64,000 nt of DNA from NCBI GenBank assembly GCA_900618425.1, contig UZAN01039522.1, positions 38,798 to 102,797 on the forward strand, read 5' to 3'. The stretch is from Echinostoma caproni. Its lineage: Eukaryota > Platyhelminthes > Trematoda > Plagiorchiida > Echinostomatidae. A model generated the notes under the pieces. The model was not told the origin of the DNA, made no database searches, and saw only the letters and a program-made list of their open reading frames with translations. Shown here piece by piece: positions 35,625 through 47,287 of the stretch (position 1 is its first letter; every line of letters begins with the position of its first letter). Made by a program: the position numbers and the translations under genes.

Positions 35625-38600
35625 CTAGAGGAAGAAAAGGTGAATTGTGATGCAAGTGGGAAAAGGCCTGATTCATTATTAAAATAAGTAATCCAAATTA
35701 TTTTCCATATATTTGTACACGGTGTTCTAACAATTGAACAATAAATAAGCCTACCGGGGGTGGGTGGGGTGGGTAGGAGTAAATTTAGTCCAACAAGGGA
35801 AGAAAAAGTATAAGTGTGGGCAAATACGCTATCGCGAGTTAGCTTGCCAAGGATATGTGCGGCAAATAAAGTGTACAGTGCTCGAGGTTGGACAAAGTTC
35901 GTCGAATACTAAAAATAGTAATAAAACAATATTCATGTTGGAGGAAACAGCTCCGTCAATTAAATATAACGGGTTTTCGGAGCAAACGAACTGAGACGAG
36001 TAAACATTCCGGTGGACATAAGAATACAAACAGTTAAATTTTTGTCCAAATTTCTGTAGTCGGATAGTGTTCGCTAAAGGTAGCGGACATGAATTTTTCG
36101 ATGTGCCAAGTCGAAGAGAACGACGAGGTCCGAAATGTTATTTATTCCTCCTGCTGGTTCACAAGCAAGAAAGAAGAAACCATTATCCATGCCTAAAATC
36201 TTGCAAGAGCTATCTGTCATCATCATTCTGACAATCATTTGATCAAACTGTTTTTGTTGTCTAATTTTTAAGAACTCGATATGCTTCGTGTGTGTGCGTG
36301 GTGGTGGGGTTTTCTGTAGGAATGAAAACAACTAAAGGAGGCGTCGCACAACTTACTGAATACAGTTCAGTTTTTAAGCTACCTTATGATCTTAAACCAC
36401 TCTCAAAACGTTTGATAACACTATGATTGAGTAAACATTTAATATCCGGATTTCCCTTATACTTAACCATGTTTCATTGTTTGAAACATTGCTTTTCTAG
36501 GCGAGCGTTAGGACTGCCCAATCAGCTAAATTGACATCTGCCAGCTCGGTGCTCTGATAATGTTAGACCTAAATGTTTGACAAAGACTTGTATACGTCCC
36601 GAGAAACGGTTGAATATCCGTAGACAGAAACGATTATGGTGTTGTGAGAACCCAGCACTGGTTTTCGCAAGCTCGTCACGCGAAATTCTAAACTTGCGGC
36701 GGGCACACTCATGACGTGGGGCTTAGAAAGACTTGGATGGGGTGAGAGAGAACCCCACTTTTGCGAAAGACAGAGAAGGGCGATAAATGCGGTTCACCAT
36801 CAGATGCATAGATGACGGGTCCGCCAGCCCCGTAAACCGAGTTGAATGAATAATATGTGTGTAGAGCTAATCAGACATGCAATGAACCGCGTGCACTTGC
36901 ACACACCTACACATCTACACAGACACAACTCACCAGTTAGCCAATTGGCCTGTCAGTCGACTGGTCAGGACCGCCTGCTTCATTCCTATTCAAAAACCAC
37001 ATGACAGCAATCCTCTTTCCCCGTGACCAATGTCTTTTCGGTGAGCCCATCAGAAGCTTGTTTTGATTAGTCAGTCAACAACGCGTTGGTCTTTTATGAG
37101 ACAAGTAGGAACGAATGATCAATCGGGCAGTCGCACATCCGTTATTCCGTTATGCAGCCCCGTCTAACCCGTTTCGTTTGCGGGTTTGTATGCATATGTG
37201 CGGACGCAATTAATTGAGCCAGCAGCTGATATCAAGCAAAATGATGCTGGTTGACACTCAGGGGATGACGGATGAATAAGTCAACTATATGTAACAATTG
37301 TGTTGGTTCAGAATACGGTTTCTTCTATTTACTTTTGTCCCGGGACTAGCCAGGTTCTATCGATCGAGTTGTATAGCCCTTCCCACCATGTTCTCATAAT
37401 GTTTTGCGATACTAATCTATTAAGCACCGCAGCGGTTTTATGACCCCGTCTCATAATGCAATCGATTCACTAGAGGTCAACTAAACGTCATGTGGACGAC
37501 ACGCGTCAGACAGTGCGCGATATTCACCATCATGGTGAGGTCGAATAATTTGTCTGACACAGTCTGTCCGTGCTCACTGCATACTCCAGATATATTAATG
37601 CCCTCTCACTCTTACTGACCCATGTCCTTATTCACACACCTCTTTGCTTAAGTGAAAATGGGGAGTGCATTGTTAGGGTAATTTATTTGTTTTATGAGAA
37701 TGCTTAATTTGAGCAGTGGCGGGTCCGTTTATTCTATATATCTCGTTGTGTGTCTGCAGATGCACAGGTGCATTCCGGTCTGTAAGTGTAGCCTCATGTG
37801 CATTCATTCTTTTCCCACGACAACATTTTGAGTGTATAGTCACCCACCACGTGCCGTTTCGGCCATCATGATATATGCCTGATAGAATCAGTAAATGTGT
37901 ACACGAAAGAAAACCTTGCAGTATAGATGAAAGGATTCAGATTTCCCGAGTACATTCATGGTTTTGGTTGTGTCTAAGTATTCGCTCTTTTTCCCCACTG
38001 AACTTCTCTATCGCCGTAGTATGTGAAAAAACTTTAGTGGACATTTTACTCTCTAGGAGGTGAACCCTAAATCATTACACATCGCTTATTTACCTTCTTT
38101 TTTTGTTTATTTACCCGTGTTGAAGGTGAATGTAACTGCCTCTTCGTTTGCTTCATATTTTTGGACGGTATAGGAAAAGGCCTAGCCTATGAATCATATC
38201 TGAATGGGTATTACTTCAAAAATTCTTGAAAATTGTTTTATTCATGAAGTTAACTCATAACGTTTGCAATCTAATAGTGATCCACCAGCAGTAGCAAACA
38301 GTCTGCCATGGAGAAGGCGAAACATTTGGAACAAATAGTCAGGATTTTAGACAGCTCAGTCTATTTGAGTGAACGTGCTTAGACCTTGTTTTAACACGGA
38401 TGTTTTAAAAGTCGTAAGGTTGATTAGCGAAAAGATTGAGATCCTTAGTGCACCATTTGCAGTAATAAATACCGAGAAGATTGAGTGCTGCAAGTGCATC
38501 TTCTTCCGCAGGTTTCGGACATTTTAAGCAAAGCTGTTTAACGAGCTGGGAAACAAGGTGAGAAGTAAAGCACTCGAATGATTGCAAATTTAGTTACTAT

Positions 38601-38780
38601 TTACGTGGGTAAATTTAATTTACAGTTGTCCCGGAATTCCATTCACTGAGATCTGAATACACACCTTAAGTTCGTAGCACAAGTCTTTCTATTTCGTGTA
38701 GGGCTGTGTGTTTTCTGTCGCATTCATCGAACAAAACATGTTAAGCCACAAGTTTTGCTGGATGCCGGTACGTTTCTTAA
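35625..38780. other. No recognised gene
   Basis: Only short frames. Around 36700-36960 the sequence is more GC-rich, with CA-rich text at about 36895-36925. No domain or paired splice signals were found. Confidence 0.35.
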
Positions 38781-38781
38781 G

Positions 38782-38832
38782 TGGTTGGAGTTGGATTTTT
38801 ATCAATTCGAAGGTTCAAAGTTCGAATTCCAC
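38782..38832 (+). repeat. Possible tRNA-derived SINE head
   Basis: An A-box-like TGGTTGGAGTT at 38782 and a B-box-like GTTCGAATTCC at about 38820-38830 are spaced as in tRNA-derived promoters. The flanks are not identifiable and the match is loose. Confidence 0.3.
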
Positions 38833-39270
38833 ACCACCTAACTTTCCCGTTTAATATGTCCCCAGGCTGCAGTCCACCACCTTCCTATAAGTTGTTCGTA
38901 AGTCGTTTGGAATGTAGAAAATAAAACGATTATTAGTAGTATGATTCAGAGCTAATGGATAAGAGTGCGAAACATATTGTCATCAGAAGTAGTTTGAAGG
39001 AACTGGGTAGCCGGCAGTTAGTGCGGTGTTGATTTCGAGTACTGATTTGGTTTGTCCGCTTGAATGCAACCATCAAGGCTACGACAGGTAGGCAATACTA
39101 TCGTGTATTTAAAACCCTGAATTCATTGAAAGATATTTTATTGTTCAAGTGAATTCACCATACCTCATGTAAGTGAAAATTATTCGACCATTTTAGCCCT
39201 ATCAATAGCGGAGAAATAGTCTGAAACTAATTAGGTGTATCGTAATAACATGGTCTCCTTTCTTTTGTTG

Positions 39271-39278
39271 NNNNNNNN
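39271..39278. other. Assembly gap (8 N)
   Basis: Eight undetermined bases between TTTTGTTG and TGTTGTTAATG. The flanks suggest a (TTG)n microsatellite of unresolved length. Confidence 0.95.
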
Positions 39279-39631
39279 TGTTGTTAATGTAACATAGTTT
39301 ATTTAACAACTGAATCGCATCACAAATGGCAAGCCACCAGGTTCTTTCAATCGTGAATCATCACGAGCACAAGCCGAATAATAACGACAAAACTAATCTT
39401 TCGAGATCCTGCAGTGTTGTGACCTGTCATTTTGTCCAACGCTACAATCTGCATTACCATAGTAGTACATACTCTCCTGACTACATGTCGCACAGCGTGC
39501 AAACATCTTCCCTCGTGCATGGAATAAAAAAACACGTTTATTTCCATTCCCCCCCCCTTCATGCTGTGCTAACACGATAAGGTATAATTAATCAAATAAA
39601 CACATCGACAAAGTACAAGTGACCTCTATGG

Positions 39632-39960
39632 GACCCGTTAGTGCGGTGGGGGCTGAACTGGTCCATGGCTTTGATCCCTGAGTTGGGGACTTATCCCGCG
39701 GAAATGTCTGTCTTTGTTAGCATTATTCCGAGAATTCTGTGACCTCGTATCCTGTCCAAACCTAAGTCCTGCTGATCCATACCGCGAGTACGATAACTGA
39801 TGATACCGCAGGGTGATGAGTTTGACATCCGGTCATGAGATCAATCAGGAGTCGTGAACAGTGAGGGACTCCGGATGGAACACACTCCAATCAAGTGACC
39901 GATGAGGGGAGTGACAGTGAACGACGCAAAACGAGAACGTGTGAATAAAGAATGCAGTGA
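39632..39960 (+). repeat. Possible SINE or other dispersed repeat with tRNA-like head
   Basis: TTAGTGCGGTGG (39638-39649) matches an A box at nearly all positions. GCTTTGATCCC (39668-39678) is a B box with two mismatches. About 280 bases of relatively GC-rich text follow, different from the flanks and ending in an AATAAAG near 39950. The 11-mer TTAGTGCGGTG recurs at about 39018, 600 bases upstream, which hints at a second fragment. Confidence 0.35.
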
Positions 39961-40547
39961 GTGACTACTAGTTCCTCCTCAAGTACTACTGCCAACAACA
40001 TCAAGAACACCAGCATTACCACTCTCCACAACCACCGCCCCCCTGAATTAGTATGCTTGCTACGGAGATTCCAAAATGAATAAATCGTGTGATTTTTACG
40101 AAATCAATAAAATATGTAAGTGAGGTAACCATAATCCTACCAACACGTTCTACTTGACAGAGGATTCCAATGTCCGTTGTCCGTTGTCAACCCCATCGCT
40201 TGTGGTAAAATCCCTAAGTCAGATGATAAAGGTACAAACCAGCAAACAACAGAAGAACCTGCAACTAATGATTATATCTAAGTCAATCCCGAATTCAAAC
40301 CAGATCAGAAATATCTTTAAAAATTGCTACAATCGACTGAACTTGTTGGAAGTCTTAAACAAACTCAAACAGGTCAACATGCAATCGGTGTCTATATTCA
40401 GATGCATTGAGTACAGGAACATGCCAGATATATAAAACGTCAGCCTGTTAAACATAGCTCATTTACAAACAAATACAAAGTAAATGTCTTGGTAGATTCG
40501 AGATAAAAAATATAAAAGACTACATTTTCAACCAAAACTTTGTACAA

Positions 40548-40618
40548 ACTATTGATGGGTAACAAAGGAGGCACGTGAAAGTGCATGGTTAATGTTGTAC
40601 AAACGAAAACTGAACTGA
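40548..40618 (-). repeat. Dispersed repeat copy B
   Basis: On the minus strand AGTTCAGTTTTCGTTTGTAC runs into ATTAACCATGCACTTTCACG and ends near ACCCATCAATAG. It is closest to copy C. Confidence 0.6.
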
Positions 40619-43600
40619 TGAGTTACTCTTGTTTCTTTTCACTTTTCGAGCATGAAGCTTAACCGACTCCAGTTTAACTCAAGAATGAATGATGTGATGG
40701 AACCCCTTCCGTACCTAAAGAGAGCATCGGTAAGTGATTAATATTGGGTAGGATTTATGATGGTGCTGCTGCTTACGGTCGAGCATCGAATACGTAGCTC
40801 TCTTGGTGTGACAGTATCACCTTTGGTCAGTTTTTCTAAACGGATTTACCGCTCACATATCCTTGGTGATGTTTTCTCGTTCACGCATGGGTGCTTGTCA
40901 AGTGGGAGGAAATGAATCTTTTCCGACAATCTATCATCAACCACAGAGACCACACATGCACACACACCCGAACTTATCCTCACACATTCACCTCAAACAC
41001 ACGAGGGAGGGAGGGCATCGACAAAGGTGGTCAGCAGGAGGAGCAACAACGAAATCAGATGAGAAAAAGGCCTCAACCAATATACTATACGGGTGTCTCA
41101 AGCATTATCCAGCTTCCGGTTATTGTTTTTTTCCCTCGCATAGTCACAGTTTGGGGTTCTTGTCCTTTTGGAGCGGGAGGAAGGCGAGCTGAGTGGATAA
41201 GACCATCCTCTCGAACAATGTGCCGCGGTATAGAAGCGGACTCAATCATTCAGGAAATCGAAGCTCTTCACACGGATGGATATCCATGGCATGGTAATGG
41301 AAGCGCTTTGGGTGTGTGCGTGTGGGTGGGTAGGTGCGGAACAGGCGGGCTGATATTCAAAACATTGGTACGGCGGAAAGGAAAAAACAATGAAATGAGT
41401 GTTCCAACACGATACAGAGAAGCCTGTTTATACCGCTGGCTTTCCTTAAGTGAACCTTATCGTTTTGAGGATGACAGTTCTGGGGTCATTCATCCGCGCT
41501 GCGACGGATGTATCCCAGTGCTCAACAACTGAATGGTGTTCAGTTTGAGATATACAAATCCTCTCTGTTCGTCTGAACCATTTATGAAACTGTAAAACGA
41601 TTGGTGCGATAGCTGTTAAATGGCAGAATGACTTGCCGTAAAATCTATCAACTTCAGATTGAGTCAAGCATGGAAGAAACTTTCAATTGTTCTCGTTTTA
41701 TGCTCTGCTAAAGTGAAACAGGTTTTTTTAATGGCATATGTCAAACCACTTAAAAGTTTTACTTTGACCTTTATTGTCTCAAAAACCACGGAATAAAAAA
41801 CCATTTTGAAAAGGAATTAAGTAATATGAATCAGTGCAAAATCACTCCAACCCCCACATACATCAAGTGAGTATTTGGTTGAACAGTCGAGATTTTCTCA
41901 CTGAAGTTGCGCGCTTGCATATGGTATAACAGCCTTCGCCACATTGACATTGAAACAGTGATTGCAATCCGTAGATACATTTGGATTGGTAACCAGCCCA
42001 CCGACTTAAAAAGCTAATAGTAAAATTCATTATAATTTTGAGTTTAGTTTTAACTTCACCTGAGACAGTTTTTTCTTGTGTTACTAAGACTGGGTCACGC
42101 CTTAGTTTCGAGGATCAAAATTCATTCAGATCCCCCATCATTGTATTCAGAAGAAAATATATAACCCGTTCATTTTTACATCACACCAGCTTATAGACTA
42201 GGATACTATAGGAGTTTTGGTGCTTATTTCATGGAAGAAGGCTCCGACGATCGTGCTTGACACAGTGATAGATGTTTGATTGCATTAGCAGTAATCATTC
42301 TCAATTTTAATTCATATAGCCGATTCGTATTAAGTAAGTCATTTGCTCAAAAAATGGGTTGTGCTACATCAGGTATAGACAGAATGAAACAATTTGATCA
42401 GCCGCCCGTTTGTCAAGTGAGAACGATGAATTGGTTCTACATCGGAGGTCCTGCGTGGAACTAAACAAGTTACATCAATGAATTCGCGCCACGGATGGAA
42501 CATAACCAAGTCAAAACAGTGTCGCTGAGTGTCACCTTGCTTTTTGGTCAATTTATTTTCTGCCTCAGATCGGAAGAACATTTTCATAAATTCTGATATT
42601 TACCGATTTCAATGGAAAATATAACTTATATATAAAGATAAAAAAGTTAAACACGTGAACAAATATTTTGGATTAACCTGGAGTGAATATGACGGCGTTG
42701 GTTATCGACAAGATTTGGATATTCTCACTTTAAGAGAAACAGACGTTTATATGGTTCATTATGTCTAAACGTGAATACGGATACAATATTACTATGCTAT
42801 ACAATTATTACGAACTTAATTGTTTTATATCCCGTGTTTACTAATAGATATAAGTTGGAAATTACAGTGCCCCAGACTATGTTTGATTTCAATGTAAGCA
42901 TCACATTCTACTGCGAGAAGTGAATTTTGTCAGTCGGTAACAGTTCCAAATTCTTGAAGCTGTCGATGTTCTTCCTCCTTGTGGGTGTTCGGTTATAGTC
43001 CCAAGAAAAATCTGATGGTTAGGTTCTTTTCATTTGGAAAGATTATGGTGGATATTCATGAATACAAGCTATTTGCGCTTATTTGAACCCATTGCTTTCT
43101 TGGTGAAGGGACTGTTGAAAACTACAACCCCGGTAGTTGAGGCACTGAATCCAACCACGATATTATGTGTCTATAGACTACTGAGATCATAGGAATTTAC
43201 TTTGAAATTAAGCAACATCGATTAGAGTAAAAAGCTTTTGAAAGCGATAACTTACTCTAACAAACTTGAATTGAGGCTTTTGCTGCCAACTGACGGAACA
43301 ATTTCCGAGGGAGCTGAAAAGGTACAAAAATATCCCTAATTTGTGTACAAGGGATATTGGAAGAAAAGTGATAAAACCCAAAGCTTATTCAACAAAAGTT
43401 TACTCACGTTTGTGTTAACATAACGCTATGTTCAAACCTTACCTGCATAGCAAGCACAATTGACTCGCGGATAAACGAACGAAAAAGATTGTACAGGTTT
43501 TTGCATTGCTGTTTGGAAGATATTTAGATTGATGACAGTGCACGGAGATTTTTCTTTCCTTTGTTCCCTACGCCATCGCTTCTTCACCGCATGCACTATT

Positions 43601-43940
43601 CCAAACACTATTGGGAGTCTCATACAGTTACATGCACGAGTGGACAACAAAAACGAAGAAAATTGTCGCCGTACACTTTCGTTCATTGTTTTCCATCAAC
43701 CAAAGATGAACATTTGAGAGAAGAATGAAAACCAAGAAGCTCCGGCCACGATCCCTGAAAAGATTCATTTAGGCGTTGTTTTCGAACCGAATTTCAGATT
43801 ATGTATGGCGACTATGCATTTCTCCCTTTCTTTGTTCTATAAACTAACTGCTGTTGGAAATCGTGTATCCCATAAAACAACGGAAAGCGTCATCTCACTT
43901 TCAACCATTGCAGCTCACGTAGACAAGCCTACACGAGATA
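40619..43940. other. No recognised gene; contains the longest open frame of the window
   Basis: The plus frame 40891-41532 is 213 codons, the longest here. It begins with a His/Thr-rich stretch from CA-rich DNA and shows no domain, signal peptide or membrane segment, so I do not call it a gene. A minus frame at 42369-42587 is also unidentified. Confidence 0.25.
43449..43514 (-). other. Candidate 66-base exon, weak
   Basis: Acceptor AATATCTTCCAAACAG and donor ATGCAG|GTAAGG enclose 66 bases that are open in all three frames, so no frame can be preferred. Chance occurrence is likely. Confidence 0.18.
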
Positions 43941-43949
43941 GGTCGTGCA

Positions 43950-44099
43950 GTATAGCATAAAATTAGCAGTTACCTTCTTCTATATAGACGGGATCGAGTG
44001 GAATTGTATGCGGATGACACGAAATTGGGTTGGTTCCCACAGTCCAGTCGAGAGGTCCAGCTGTCTTCACATTGTGCCAGATTCTGCGGGTCTGCTAAT
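43950..44099 (+). mobile_element. Short LINE reverse-transcriptase fragment (YADD box)
   Basis: The frame starting at 43983 reads YRRDRVELYADDTKLGWFPQ and then continues open to TAA at 44100. ELYADDTKL is the catalytic block typical of non-LTR retrotransposon reverse transcriptases, with both aspartates. Little else of the domain is recognisable, so it is a small old fragment. It differs from the YTDD of the LINE at 30361-31975, so it is another family. Confidence 0.45.
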
Positions 44100-47000
44100 T
44101 AATCCATCTGTTGTATAATTTCGTTTATTTTCGAGAGACCTCAGCATCGATCTATCTTTTAATCGAACTGAGCATCTCGATTCGTTATCAGCGTTGCTCA
44201 TGCATTGCGAAAACACGAACCAAATTTCTGTTCTGTATAAGAACAAACGCACACTGTGTTATGCTTTGGGGAACGAAACAAAATCCGGGATTCTTCAGGT
44301 CTCATTTAAACCACCTGTTTTCTCCGTCTTCTGTTCAGTGTATTTCCGAAACAACAGCCGCTGTTAATGTGTCCTCGTTTCAGTTTCTGCGGCATCTAAT
44401 TCGTCACCACGCTAATGAAGAATCCTCAAAGTGACCGATTTTTTTTATTTTCAGAACTAACGAGCTCAGGTATTTGTTGTGGAACACATCGTATGGGACA
44501 CTCGATGGTGTATAGACAAGGTGTGCATACCTCTATTGAAGTTGATGAACCCAAAATCAAATCGATTCTATCCTCCGTCTCCGCCGTTGACACCGCTGAC
44601 ACCGCTGCAATTCTCACAGTTTGACTGAGCAACTATAGATAGCAATTAGAACAGCCGTACAAATGTGCATTGTTGAAAGATCGTATATACTGGATTAAAT
44701 CAAGCTGAAGTATGAGAACACAAACCTGTTTGGGAAGCTTCATTCCTTGAATGAACAAAGTATATTGTATTAACTTGAAGCTTTAGCGAGTTATACACAA
44801 GGTTTCAGCAGGCCAATTCCCAATAAAACATTGGAAGTTTGCTTTCGAGATTATGCGTGTTTGAATCATTGATGTATCTGGTCTGTATGTGTCGGTTGTT
44901 TTGGCAAATTAAACACCCATTGTCAGCCCTCAGGTAGTTTTTAAACTGTGACTATAACGCTCTTTTGATAATTCTTTTCGTCGAGACAGAAACAACCACC
45001 TTATTTGAAGCGTGATTATACAAAAACAGGGAACGACGTGAAAATGTAAATGTAGATTATAATAGTATTGATCATTTCACCTAACTCTTGTAAATTGATG
45101 ACTCTTTTATCTAATTTGATGTATGATAATCCATTGATTGATATTCATAGTAATTTTTCGAGATTGTGTTATTAAATCATTAACTAGTACTTTTTCGCAT
45201 CAGGTGATAAGCAAACATGGTAGCGATGACATTTGAAGAATTTCTGTATTCGCTCAAAACCCCTCTTTCCGTGCAAACAAAGAATGCAGACCAAAAAAGG
45301 TAGATTACCAATTTTCTGAGGACACGCTCAGAGATCGCAAATAAACGAATATTTAACGATGGTAGAGACCTCGACAGCATCACTGTGCCGTGTGCCTGTA
45401 GGCACGCTTTGCCTGCTGAGTCAGGAAAATCAAATTTGAACATCAAAGATAGACTCTCAATCGCCATAGTGGATACATTTGAAACAAAACTCACCGTCTG
45501 GTTGTGTGTGGGAACCGTTGTGCAGGGATTTGCCTCTGAGAGAATAATCGCCCATCTCGGGGACGGCATTGAGCCGCACACAATCGCTTTCCGGGTACTG
45601 ACTTTGACAGCAAATTAGCCGTGTCTGCGTCACTAGCTCTGTCAAGATATGCCGTGGAATCACTTGTAACAAAACCTATAGATTAAAAATGTAAATGTGC
45701 ATTTGCACCGGTTGGGACTATTTCACAAAAGCCTTCTGGATAGCTTAATCCGAAATTCCAACAGCAAATTTAAGAAATGCAACATTAGGTTTGCTGGCAG
45801 TATTCCCCTGGAGTTCCTTGAACAAATTTCCAAATGATGCGTTCTAATGTGATTAAAACAACATAATTCAGATGGCCGGAAAAGCTTAGTAGATTGTCAA
45901 ATTCCAAGACACAGAAAAATTGAAAAACACTAATCTTCGACAAACGCAATTTGTTATTTGTGAATGGATAATAGAAGATAACTTTCTGATATTTTGGTGA
46001 CACTAAATACATGCCAACATTTTAGCCGGCAGTAAAAAAACATTAATTGGCTGTTCAGCTGAAATTTGTTGGTCTAATGCGTTATAAATTTATCCTCATA
46101 TGTTTCTCATCTCTGTAGCCCCCAAAATAACCCACCTGGTTAAGGTATTTCGTGGCTGAATTCTACCCTAATATATTAGATTTAGTTTCACAGTGCATAA
46201 GCCCGAGTTCATCGAAATTCGTCATGTAGGATAAACTTTAAAACTATTTTTATCCAATGAAACATCATATGTGAGGAAAATTTAATCCAAAAAATAAAAT
46301 AGAAAGTAATGATTGTAACAGTAAATCACCACCAAAACGCAATCATTGAGTTTTGTAGGTCTTCCATTTACATTCTTGAATCGGTTCTTTCAACAAGTAC
46401 ATGGAGAGTCCGAGGCAGAAGAAATTTACCGCCCATAAGAATGTGAAAATGAATCTGCAAATTGTTTCCACATTAACTTGAATGCCTCGCAAACTATTCT
46501 TAAAACAAACTATTTTGTTTCGTCCGTTGATTTTACCGAATTTTGAAAACTTGATTTCAAAGCTTTGCCATCACATCTCACCATAACTAGTACTTTCGCT
46601 ATTACTGGATTGCGCCCGCGGTTTATTGAGGTTCAAGGGGGCAAAGAAGTACAAGAATCAGAAAGTATTCACCCTCTCTAATGCCATCTAAGGTTTAAAT
46701 TGCGATATTTTCTGTGAAAATCATTTAACATTATTGCGTGTTTCTTCTATTCTTCTCATCGCATTTCACATAATCACACTTGTATGAGGCAGGCTGTTAT
46801 ACAATCAATCGGTTTTGAAAATTTGTATATTATTAAATGATAATCTAAAAAGTCAATCATGTTCCTTAACAGCTTTTCTAATCTACGCGAAGTCACCACT
46901 TAATTCTACTCATGTCATCAAATAGGTTGCTACGGCACACAGTTTGCCGAGGCAGGTAGTGGGTGGAAAAAACCAAGGGTGGTCAAAGTAAGACTTGGCA

Positions 47001-47208
47001 CGAGAGTGTGAAAACCCGAACTAGGTTCCGTAAAGCTCCCTGAATGAGGACCTCCGGATGATCGTAACTGGTGGTTAGAGACACTGAGCGATATGACTGA
47101 GTGTCGTAAACAATGGAGTTAATACATATTCTCAATTTCTTTGCAGCCCTAGTCCACTGAAATTCTTCATTTTCTGATTGAATCTACTTTCAACTTTCCA
47201 GTCTTTTC
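44100..47208. other. No recognised gene
   Basis: An open minus frame at 45180-45581 and the plus frame 45385-45618 overlap and have no domain. At 46920-47120 there is a relatively GC-rich patch that may be part of a dispersed repeat next to copy C. Confidence 0.3.
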
Positions 47209-47287
47209 CTACTGTTCATCCAAATGGATCGCCAAAACCGGTGCACGAAAGTGCATAATCAGTGATTGTACAAATTAAAACTGAACT
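47209..47287 (-). repeat. Dispersed repeat copy C
   Basis: The minus strand reads AGTTCAGTTTTAATTTGTAC, TGATTATGCACTTTCGTGC, GGTTTTGGCGATCC and ends TGGATGAACAGTAGG. It carries every block of the family. Confidence 0.65.

Noticed and set aside
40891..41532. Longest open frame (213 codons)
   Set aside because: Low-complexity His/Thr start from CA-rich DNA, no domain, no splice or promoter context, and a competing overlapping frame. Length alone is not convincing in a 64 kb window.
3600..43180. Similarity between 3600-3700 and 43080-43180 (GTTGAAACACTGAAGCC against GTTGAGGCACTGAATCC)
   Set aside because: Only one short block agrees and the surrounding order does not, so it may be chance.
43974..44094. 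Minus-strand exon with AG acceptor and AAG|GTAACT donor, reading as an immunoglobulin-like start
   Set aside because: The opposite strand carries an ELYADDTKL reverse-transcriptase block in the same bases, which explains the open frame better.
44426..44632. Minus-strand frame ending near ATAGAG|GTATGC as a receptor exon
   Set aside because: In the phase required by neighbouring candidates it meets a stop at once. The repetitive GGTGTC text and lack of a domain argue against it.
45495..45638. 144-base minus-strand exon candidate with a CGACG-type GTGAGT donor and Cys-containing translation
   Set aside because: Two frames are open, no domain is visible and no partner exon of matching phase was found. 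Kept only as a note.
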